Part shown: in pieces, positions 56,071-64,000 of the stretch
How positions within the stretch are numbered: position 1 is the first letter of the stretch
Layout of the letters: every line of letters begins with the position of its first letter
Source of the DNA: Metaphire vulgaris
Taxonomy: Eukaryota; Annelida; Clitellata; Crassiclitellata; Megascolecidae
NCBI GenBank assembly: GCA_018105865.1
Contig: CM030867.1
Span: 5,063,369-5,127,368, forward strand
Length of the DNA: 64,000 nt
Reading direction: 5' to 3'
Notes under the pieces: generated by a model
The model's input: the letters and a program-made list of their open reading frames with translations, nothing else
Database searches by the model: none
Told to the model about the DNA's origin: nothing
Position numbers and translations under genes: made by a program

Positions 56071-56402
56071 CTTTAGGCAAGAACTGAGGCATACCGAGCT
56101 CATGAATCAATGGCGAGGGTTATTTGTTCTATGAGAAGTTCAGAAGAAAGGACTGCAGAATGCAAATAAACATAGTGAATAAACCACGAGTGCCAGATGA
56201 AAACAGGCTTCGCGTTTAGTCTTATTTCCATCAAAGGAAACGAAATAATCTTAAGTTATTTCCAACTTAAGTGTTAATTGAAAAACTGATGCTTTGATTT
56301 AAGCATCGAGATGCTTAGTACTTTAATCGTTTTGTTATAATTTTCTAACGATTGTAATTACCCGAAGGCATCATGGCGATTATGTTATTGGGCTGCGTGT
56401 CT
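55673..56402. repeat. Direct repeat of about 200 bp, 517 bp apart
   Basis: 55673-55869 and 56190-56402 are near-identical: both run from GTGCCAGATGAAAACAGGCT through 'agcatcgagatgcttagtac' to 'gttattgggctgcgtgtct'. The first has an extra 'tgctttga', the second an extra 'gaaacgaaataatcttaagt'-type block. The first copy lies inside element copy B, the second just outside. Confidence 0.8.
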
Positions 56403-57106
56403 CATTTTGATTAAACCTGTTTTGCGAAACCTGTCCTGACTTGTTAAGGCTTTCTCGAACATATCAATTAAAAACATACTTGGTTTATCGTTAAACCAGT
56501 TTATTGCTGTTACCGCTGTTTACTTTCTAGAAAACTCAACTGGCAGATCAGAAGAACTGTATCTCAAAGGACACTCCTTGTCTTGGCAACCAGAGAGCAT
56601 CAATGCAAGTACTGGTCTCGACGGAAGAAAACTTCGTGCGAAGGTCTGGCTTCCCCCAGAGACGCCTTAAGATTATTTCGTTAAATGTAGTTGCTACCTG
56701 GTTCTTAAATCATTAACACCCATTTTAACAGGTGGATGACAGAAACGCAAGACAACGACAATTACAGTGCCGGATGCAACAACAGTATAACACAAAACTC
56801 TGAATCTTATTCACTGTACAACGTAATTTCTAATTTCTTAAATCTTTTGTTTGTCCCTTATTTCTGAACCAAAAATATAGAAATACAAAATTGACCCCGC
56901 ACATACCGTTTTTGCGACTATTCATTTTTACTGAACTTCAATCTATTTGCCAAAAGTGACGTCTCTGTAAATTGCGTAATAACAATATTTGCTTGCTACC
57001 TGGGCTTGTCAATGCATAATGACCATACTGTGGTCCGTGGAAGCTGTCCAGTAGAAATGTCTGGAAACGTTGGAGTTAACTTACATCGGCAGTCAATTAT
57101 AATACT
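56403..57106. other. No gene recognised
   Basis: Unique-looking sequence between the direct repeat and the second GC-rich repeat; no convincing frame or element end. Confidence 0.4.
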
Positions 57107-57870
57107 ACTAGCTGTTAACCATTCAAAAATGACGTGGAGAGTGGCTATCGCCTTCCCCGATTTAGTGCAGAAAATCATATTATCACAGATAACAATTTTA
57201 AAAATCTGAAAATGTAACGTGAATGCGTAGATAATCATTTAAAAATTTTCCTATGTCCTCACTGGTTGGTCTTCTCCCGCCCCACCACAGGAGGCTGCAC
57301 ACCGTACACATCATAACGGAATCTACCAGACTACCACTACGGTTTGGGCCTAAGCTTCTAATGGGATTTGGTCTCCCATAGAGGATGCGCCCTCCAGTGT
57401 TACCTACGGCCCCTTTTGGGCATACGGCTCCTTTTGGTCTTACGGACCTAAAGGGGCTTTGCCTCCCACGGAGGGCTGGGACTTTTCTCTCCGGGGAGCT
57501 GTGCCCCCACTGGAACATACAGCTCTCCACGGGGGCTGGGGCTGGGTCTCCTACGGAGGTTGCGCCCCCAGTGGCTCCACACTTGGGGCTGCGCCTCTCA
57601 GGGGGTCTACGGCCTCCATTGGGGGTCTGGGCTTGGTCTCCGACGGGAGGCTTTGACCCAGTAGGGCCTACGGCCCCCACATCGGCTGGCGCTTGGTTTA
57701 CGACGGGAGGCTGCGCCCCTTCCAGTAGAGTCTACAGGCTACGACTCAACACGAGGGACTGCGTCCCAGTAGTGCCGTACAACGTGCAGTCAATCAGGAC
57801 GATTCGTCAAGCTCCAACGCTTGGTCAAACGCTCCGTCAATTATACAGTTTGGTTTTCAATGTCAGCGGC
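57107..57870. repeat. GC-rich repeat family (copy 2)
   Basis: Starts ACTAGCTGTTAACCATTCAA and 'gagagtggctatc', then the same GC-rich motif order as 30343-31062, including 'ccctccagtgttacctacgg', 'ggagggctgggacttttctc' and 'gtgccgtacaacgtgca'. It ends at a LINE on the minus strand. Differences are substitutions and whole-motif gains or losses. Confidence 0.65.
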
Positions 57871-57897
57871 GTCTTCAATAGCGCATTACAATTAATG

Positions 57898-58624
57898 TCA
57901 ATTATTATAAGCACAATTAAACAGATGTGTCTTCAACTGTTTACGAAAAGCGACAGCGACTTTATGTCCCGTAGCGCTGGTGGAAGGGCGTTCCAGGCAT
58001 GGGGTCCAGCGTACAAGAAGGCTCGTTGCCTCATGACTGTCCGAAGAAGAGGTTTCTGGTATTGGCAGGTAGAGGCTGATCGTAAGCCTGGCGGTTGATG
58101 TTGGCTGGAGTAAATCGGCCAGATAGGTTGGACAAAGACCATTCCGTGCACAGAACATCAGCGTGCATAGTTTATGTTGTATCCGTAACTGGACTGGAAG
58201 CCAATGAAGTTCAGGAAGCGCCGAAGTGACGTGGTCTCGAGGTTTTAGGTCCAACACCAGACGTGCAGCAGCATTTTGTAGGCGCTGCAGGTCGGCTAGT
58301 GTAGACTTCGGAAGGCCAGCGGAATTGCAATAGTCTTGTCTGGACAGAACAAACGTGAAAACCAGTTGCGAGGCGACTTCTTTTCGACAGAACTCCGAGG
58401 TCTCTGACAACGGAAGAAAGGCGGACGATGGTGCCCTGAAGCGCCAGGCTGCAATCGGTGTTAGACAGCTTAAGCATGTTAGCAATGTGAGCCAAACCAT
58501 GCAAGCTCAGTCTTGGAAGCATTAAGTTGCAGTCGTCGAGAGGATCACCACCCTTTGACCTCTGTGATGCAATTTTGGAGACGACCAAGAGCAAGAGCGA
58601 CATCTTTAAATCACGAGGTGACAT
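57898..58624 (-). pseudogene. L2/CR1-like LINE C-terminal part, broken
   Basis: Minus frames read FVLSRQDYCNSAGLPKSTLA, AARLVLDLKPRDHVTSALPE, LHWLPVQLRIQHKLCTL and the end FRKQLKTHLFNCAYNN. A frameshift near 58380 separates the upstream piece DLGVLSKRSRLATGF. A further upstream part includes the KASQRSKGG-like segment near 58560. 5' truncated and inactive. Confidence 0.75.
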
Positions 58625-58655
58625 TGAAAATAATACTCAGTCAGCTCTGTCAGAC

Positions 58656-59211
<556 letters not shown>

Positions 59212-59320
59212 ATATTATTATATTATACAATGACAAGATTATCGTGACATAATGTCTAACGACTGCAAGGGCACGTAACAATAACATTATTAAACAGAAA
59301 TGAATTGTACAGAGAGGTGG

Positions 59321-61027
59321 TCACACTACATCATAGCATCTAATAAATAGCTCGTTTTTGAGGTGCTTCTTAAATGTCTCCAGCGTTGTTGATGACCTCA
59401 CGTGAGGCGGAAGTCCATTCCAGACGCGAGCAGCAGCGACCGGAAAAGCACGGCCACCGATCGTTGAACGCCGTACTCGAGGCACGAGAACGTCAGTCGT
59501 GGACGCCGAGCGCAGGTGGCATCGAGTTTTGACGTCAGACACGCGGCCGAAAGCGTTTGCCAGGTATGACGGCGCCAATCCATTGAGACATTTAAATGCC
59601 AACGTAGCGAGTTTGAAAACTATCCTCTCCGGAAAACGAAGCCAGTGTAGCTCACGTAGAAGACGGGTCACGTGATCGTATTTCCGAGCTGCAAAAATCA
59701 AACGGGCAGCTGCGTTTAGGACTGACTGCAGTTTTGCAATCAAGTGCCCGGAGACGCCAGCAAGCGTCGAGTTGCCGTAGTCTAGACGACTGAGCACCAA
59801 TGCAACAACGAGTGATTGCATCACCGATGGTGTGACGGACCTACGTATGCTGCGTAGTTGCCTTAGGACTGCGAAGCAACTCGACACAGTTCTCGTGACA
59901 TGCGACCGCATCGACAGGTCGGCGTCAATGTAGATGCCTAGGTCACGGACAAAAGCGGACGGCATGACGACCTCCCTGCCAACGCGTATTCCAGTCACAG
60001 GAATCTGGTGCTGGCACCGGGCAGACGAGCACCACAACGCCTCAGTCTTTGCTGAGTTGAGTTTCAGCCTGTTGGATTGCATCCATGCACCGACATCGTC
60101 AACACATTCAGATATATCGCTTTGTAGCTGGGCAGTCTCTGACGGCTTACAGATGCCATAGATTTGCGTATCATCAGCATACAAGTGTGGTTGAAGTTGA
60201 CGTCTCTGGATCAGCCCCTGCAAGTCGGCAGTATATAACAGAAAAAGGATCGGCCCGAGGACCGATCCCTGTGGAACTCCACATACAGTCAGCGTTGAGG
60301 AAGACTTGGAGGAGCTGCATCGTACATATTGAGTGCGGTCCTTGAGGTACGATGAAAACCAGCACAAAACAGTGTCATCAATCCCATAGGTCGTCTGCAT
60401 GCGTCGCAGCAGAATTGCGTGATCAACAGTGTCAAATGCAGCTGACAGGTCGAGCATCGTCAGCAGAGCGAGATTACCTGTGTCAACAGCAAGCAGAATG
60501 TCCGATAATACCTTGAGGACAGCTGTCTCCGTGGAGTGATGTTGACGGTATGCAGATTGCAATGTTGGCAGTAGCCCTGATGATGACAGATAATCAATCA
60601 GCTGTTTCGCTACTAGTCGTTCAAGCAGCTTTGACAATACCGACAGGTTGGAGATTGGTCGATATGACTTCGCATCAGCTGAATCAAGATTTGCCTTCTT
60701 TAGCAATGGTGTTACGGAGGCAGCTTTGAAAGCGCTCGGAACCAATCCAGAGGTGAGCGACTTGTTGAATAGGTCAACCAAAAACGGCGCTAGAACGTCG
60801 ACATTTTCCTTCAGTAGCCGCGTTGGTATCGGATCCATTGAGCACTGCTTGTCTGGCAGTGCGCGAACTGTTTTAGTGACGTCGTTGACGGTGAGTGTCT
60901 TAAACTGCTCAAAACGACAAGTGGATGGCGCTGATGTGAACGACGGGGGTTGGGCCCCAGCAGTTTCTGCTTGGACGGCAGCAACTTTGTCGTTGAAAAA
61001 CGCGAAGCTCGTTCGCTCCGATGACAT
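59321..61027 (-). CDS. LINE reverse transcriptase ORF, intact domain
   Basis: 568 residues. The start region SSERTSFAFFNDKVAAVQAE is typical of the RT-proximal linker in CR1/L2 LINEs. Then: SMDPIPTRLLKENVDVLAPF, KSYRPISNLSVLSKLLERLV, QSAYRQHHSTETAVLKVLSD, motif A MLDLSAAFDTVDHAI, motif B CGVPQGSVLGPILFLLYTAD, catalytic YADD in HLYADDTQIYGI, LNSAKTEALWCSS, and the C-terminus SRLDYGNSTLAGVSG, AARLIFAARKYDH, FKKHLKNELFIRCY. No lesion is seen in this frame. The Met is only the first in the frame; the native product is probably one EN-RT protein now split at about 61030-61180. Confidence 0.85.
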   Translation of the reverse strand: MSSERTSFAFFNDKVAAVQAETAGAQPPSFTSAPSTCRFEQFKTLTVNDVTKTVRALPDKQCSMDPIPTRLLKENVDVLAPFLVDLFNKSLTSGLVPSAFKAASVTPLLKKANLDSADAKSYRPISNLSVLSKLLERLVAKQLIDYLSSSGLLPTLQSAYRQHHSTETAVLKVLSDILLAVDTGNLALLTMLDLSAAFDTVDHAILLRRMQTTYGIDDTVLCWFSSYLKDRTQYVRCSSSKSSSTLTVCGVPQGSVLGPILFLLYTADLQGLIQRRQLQPHLYADDTQIYGICKPSETAQLQSDISECVDDVGAWMQSNRLKLNSAKTEALWCSSARCQHQIPVTGIRVGREVVMPSAFVRDLGIYIDADLSMRSHVTRTVSSCFAVLRQLRSIRRSVTPSVMQSLVVALVLSRLDYGNSTLAGVSGHLIAKLQSVLNAAARLIFAARKYDHVTRLLRELHWLRFPERIVFKLATLAFKCLNGLAPSYLANAFGRVSDVKTRCHLRSASTTDVLVPRVRRSTIGGRAFPVAAARVWNGLPPHVRSSTTLETFKKHLKNELFIRCYDVV

Positions 61028-61182
61028 CAGACTCGAGTTCTACCGCGACCTGGTCAAACCACAGCTGCGCCGGTGACGAGCGTTCGAGTCAACCTTCCTG
61101 ATCCAGAACGATTCACGCTTTCGTAACGTATTCTCGCCGCGCAGCATGCCAAGCTGCTGTTGCCGAGCATCGGATCAGCCCT

Positions 61183-62301
61183 TCAGAACTTGCGGGTAGA
61201 ACGTTTCATCGCTCGACAGTCCTGGTCAAACCACGGGTCTGAAGGACGACGACGGCAGGAAACGGACCGGGTTGGTATGAATCGATCCAGAACTTGCGAA
61301 ATCTGCTCAACGTACAGTTGCGCGAGGTCGTCAATTTCGAGTGGCACCCACACGTCTGGGTTGCAGAGCGCCGATGACTGCAGACATCGTCGAAGCGCGT
61401 CGGGGTCAAGCTGACACCATGCACGTCGCGTTGCTGTCGAGTAGACTGGTGATGGCCGAATGAACGCAACTTGCCATCGCAGCAGACGATGATCTGATAG
61501 ACCCACGTCAATTACATCAACCAGCGGCGCTGGGAAATCATCGCGGGTGATGACGACATCAATTATACCGTGACAGTCGTGCGTTGGAGTTGTCACATGA
61601 CAGCGCAAGCCATACACATCCAGTAGCTCGGTAAAACGACACGTGTCTGCGTCATCATTACGCTCCATGTGTATGTTGACATCTCCGACGACGAACAGTG
61701 GGTCATTGTAGACAATGACGCGGTCCAGCACGTCAGACAGCTCAGCAATGAATGACGTGAACGGTTGAGAGCATCTAGGCGGACGATAGATAAGAACGAC
61801 TACGCATGCCGATATGCCAGACACAATGCGCACGCATATCATCTCGAACGTTTCTGGGTCTAAGCCGAGGTTGAGAGGCGTGAGACGAATTCCAGGCGAA
61901 GCGATGGCCGCCACGCCCCCGTGGTTGGTCGATATAGCATCAAAGCTAGACGGCGAACGAGGTCGTGGCCGGTCGACGACCTGATAACCTTCGGCGCGTA
62001 AGCGATTGATGGATACCGACTCGGCATCATGCCAGGTCTCGCTCAAGAATAGCACGTCGATTGCATGATCACGTCGTACCTCAAGCAGATCGTCAAGTTT
62101 TTTGTTCAGTGACCGAACGTTGAAACTGCCAAAGACGACCTGTCGCCCGACCGGAGTGGCGTGACGGGCGAGACGAATGCGACGGAGTGTTGGCGGCGGA
62201 CGGTTGTGGACGGTACGAGGAGCAGGAGGTGGGAGCGATCGTGTGGAGACGATGACGACAGCACCATTATCGAGAAATCGAGTAATGGGAAGTTTACGCA
62301 C
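61183..62301 (-). pseudogene. LINE AP-endonuclease part, split from its RT
   Basis: Residues about 55-290 form an APE-type endonuclease: VFGSFNVRSLNKKLDDLL, DVLFLSETWHDAES (catalytic Glu), GGVAAIASPGIRL, LIYRPPRCSQ, PLFVVGDVNIHMERNDD (Asp, Asn), GIIDVVITRDD and VGLSDHRLLRW with the SDH motif. All expected catalytic residues are visible. The frame stops at 61183 after KRSTRKF, before the RT, so it is a broken half of one protein. The N-terminal 50 residues are Arg/Pro-rich and may be partly UTR. Confidence 0.8.
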
Positions 62302-62345
62302 TCGACGACCAGCACGACAGCCACGATAGCGCCTCAGATGAGAAC

Positions 62346-62639
62346 GACGACGTATATTGATTGTATAAAATGTAGTTAGTACATATAATGTATATTAAAA
62401 GTATTTAGTGATCACAATTGAGAATTTCTATTAATATTAAATAATTTTAGCCAAGAGAAAGTTAGGTTAGTCATTTTAAAAAATATTTTAAAGTTAGTTT
62501 TAAATTAAGTTAATTGGTTAATTATTTGTTAATTATTTTTAGATCATTATTTTCTAGGTAACAACTATTTTCTAGGTAATTCCTAGGTAACAACTTATTT
62601 AGACTCGTATGAGTGTTCTCTTAAAAAACATTAAACAGC
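62346..62639. other. AT-rich spacer
   Basis: TTAATTATTTTT-rich sequence without features, apart from a short repeat 'actattttctaggtaa'. Confidence 0.4.
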
Positions 62640-62812
62640 CGCCACTCAACAACTGCAGCAAAGCGTGACAATGTGCATTGCAGAGATGACAAACTGGTTG
62701 AGATCCAATCGACTCCAGCTTAATGCTGCCAAGGCAGAAGTTCTATGGATCGCTAGATTCGCTACTGACCGGCAGCAGCACCTCTTACCAACGGCGTGTG
62801 TTCGTATCGGCA
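62640..62812 (+). mobile_element. LINE RT scrap, plus strand
   Basis: The plus strand reads CIAEMTNWLRSNRLQLNAAK and AEVLWIARFATDRQQHLL, the region just after RT motif C (compare MQSNRLKLNSAKTEALWCSS in the 59-kb LINE). It is fused at 62813 to a minus-strand LINE. Confidence 0.7.
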
Positions 62813-63301
62813 GATAGGTCAAGAATTAAAAGAGCAGTAACTTTTCCAGCATCAATAGCCCGAACAATATAATCATGGACTGCCAAGAGAGCCGATTCGG
62901 TAGAGTGATATTTTCGGAAAGAAATTATAGAGTAGAGTGATATTTTCGACTGGAAATGGAGGTAATGTGGACTTAGAACACAAATGAGCATGCATTTGCT
63001 TGGCAACTATTCTTTCAAGAATTTTCGATAAGAAATTAAGATTAGATACAGGCCTAAGACAAGTCGTCAGGAGAGAGAGATGGCTTTTTAAGTAGTGGGT
63101 GAACAACTGCATGAGCGAATGCAGAGGGGAGACACCCTTCAAGCAATGAGAGATTTATGAAGTTTGTTATTACTGGACCTAAAACATCAAAACTCTGAGG
63201 ATTTGAGTTTGTATCAAAGGCGGCAGATAGGTCAAGAAGTAAAAGAGCAGTAACTTTTCCAGCATCAATAGCCCGAACAATATAATCATAGTAGTTATCA
63301 A
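62813..63301 (-). mobile_element. Scrambled L2-like LINE pieces with an internal duplication
   Basis: On the minus strand the RT segment DYIVRAIDAGKVTALL.LDLSA occurs twice (about 62816-62880 and 63230-63293; 'tcaagaa.taaaagagcagt' is shared). Between them lie LRPVSNLNFLSKILERIVAKQ and, on the other side, VITNFINLSLLEGCLPSAFA, out of their normal order. It looks like template switching or local rearrangement. Confidence 0.7.
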
Positions 63302-63302
63302 G

Positions 63303-63392
63303 TAATGTAATGTAATGTAATGTAATGTGATGTGATGTGATGTGATGTGACGTGACGTGACGTAACGTAACGTAACGTAACGTAATGTAATG
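63303..63392. repeat. Pentanucleotide array with ordered variant blocks
   Basis: Eighteen 5-bp units: TAATG x5, TGATG x4, TGACG x3, TAACG x4, TAATG x2. Neighbouring blocks differ by one base. The array separates two pieces of minus-strand LINE. Confidence 0.9.
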
Positions 63393-64000
63393 TAATATAA
63401 CAAAATATTTGTATAGCGCCTCTTCTGAAAGATCACTCAGAAGCGCTCCCACAGCAAATTACTGTATATTGACAAAGAGATAAGTTTTAAGTCGTTTCAA
63501 AAAGAGGTCCAAAGAATTAGAAGTTGCTAAGCCACGCATACTGGCGTCAAGAGCATTCCAAAGGATAGGGCTAACTGATTCAAAACCTCGCTTCAGGAAC
63601 AAGGAGGTTCGTGCTTGGGGCACACTGAGAAGACCATTGGTTGTGGACCGAAGACATGGCCGACCAGGGATAGAGCTAAGAGGATGGAGTAGCTCTGAAA
63701 GGTAAGATGGAGTGGCACCATAAAGAGAGAGTGCAACCGCTCTCAACATACGAAACTCAACTCGAGTAGGATAAGGCAGCCAGTGTAAAATAGACGTCAT
63801 ATAATCACTAATGTGATCACGTCTTGTGACACCAGCAATCACCCTGGCTGCTGAACGAAGAACCATCTGGAGTTTATCAAGTCGCACCGATGGAAGACCA
63901 GCAAAAAGTGGACCACAGTAGTCAAGCCTTGATCAAATAAATGCATGAATCAAAGTAGAAGCAGATGGCATGTCTAGTGTACGTCGAATCACTCTAAGCT
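63393..64000 (-). mobile_element. L2-like LINE C-terminus, continues past the window
   Basis: Minus frame 63887-63459 reads LDKLQMVLRSAARVIAGVTR, RDHISDYMTSILHWLPYPTR, then FESVSPILWNALDASMRGLA and FLKRLKTYLFVNIQ with a stop. Upstream (63888-64000) a stop interrupts a SRLDYCGPLFAGLPS stretch. The 3' UTR 'gcgctatacaaatattttgt' precedes the pentanucleotide array, which may be its tail. Confidence 0.8.

Larger units (their letters stand above)
59212..62345 (-). mobile_element. L2/CR1-like LINE, nearly full length (EN + RT)
   Basis: Minus-strand element with an endonuclease frame (62301-61183), an RT frame (61027-59321), a 3' UTR and an AT-rich end ('ataatataataatataat') near 59212. Between the two frames the linker is readable in other frames (YPQVLKG, then NTLRKRESFWIRKVDSNAR), with about two lesions. 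It is the best-preserved copy of the subfamily also seen at 9052-10219. Confidence 0.85.

Overview
This window reads as nuclear DNA of an invertebrate animal, probably marine; I cannot place it more closely. The pointers are a Ptf1a-type bHLH gene, TTAGGG-like telomeric motifs, many (TAA)n/(TA)n/(ATC)n microsatellites, and a mixed load of L2/CR1-like, RTE-like and restriction-like-endonuclease (RLE) LINEs together with hAT, piggyBac, P-element and PIF/Harbinger-like DNA transposons. I see no rRNA gene, no CRISPR array and no bacterial-style operon. Most of the 64 kb is transposable element, often nested.

Layout. 0.2-8.2 kb: DNA transposons, several with exact target-site duplications. They include an unusual 3.3-kb element (4848-8159) that carries a broken gene of an uncharacterised animal protein family between about 115-bp inverted ends, with a hAT MITE inserted in it. 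9-11.5 kb: two LINE 3' parts with (ATT)n/(TAA)n. 12.2-16 kb: two P-element-like transposase relics, head to head. 16-19 kb: decayed RTE LINEs. 19.4-20.7 kb: a piggyBac relic holding a hAT MITE. 21-24 kb: L2/CR1-like LINEs. 24-29.2 kb: MITEs, SINE-like pieces, a second relic of the uncharacterised family, and a THAP ORF inside a TIR element. 29.6-31 kb: microsatellites, a Gypsy integrase scrap, and a GC-rich repeat that recurs at 57 kb. 32-35 kb: LINEs, one with a tandemly duplicated RT catalytic motif. 35.2-40.4 kb: an old hAT split by LINEs. 40.8-41.9 kb: an L2-like LINE.

42.5-48 kb is the clearest structure: (TA)n, a full-length RLE LINE with an intact 982-residue ORF, (TA)n, an RTE LINE with the 5' inversion expected of twin priming, then (TA)n. 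48-57 kb holds the only convincing host gene, a Ptf1a-like bHLH gene (50.3-51.1 kb, possibly a second exon to 51.34 kb), plus a SINE and two families of short DNA elements. A 51-bp scrap of the bHLH coding sequence is copied 3.7 kb downstream. 57-64 kb: the second GC-rich repeat and several minus-strand L2/CR1-like LINEs, one nearly intact with EN and RT.

The genes do not form a pathway. The window is a record of insertion, nesting and local template switching around one developmental transcription factor. Family assignments come from reading motifs and from memory of families; no database search was run.
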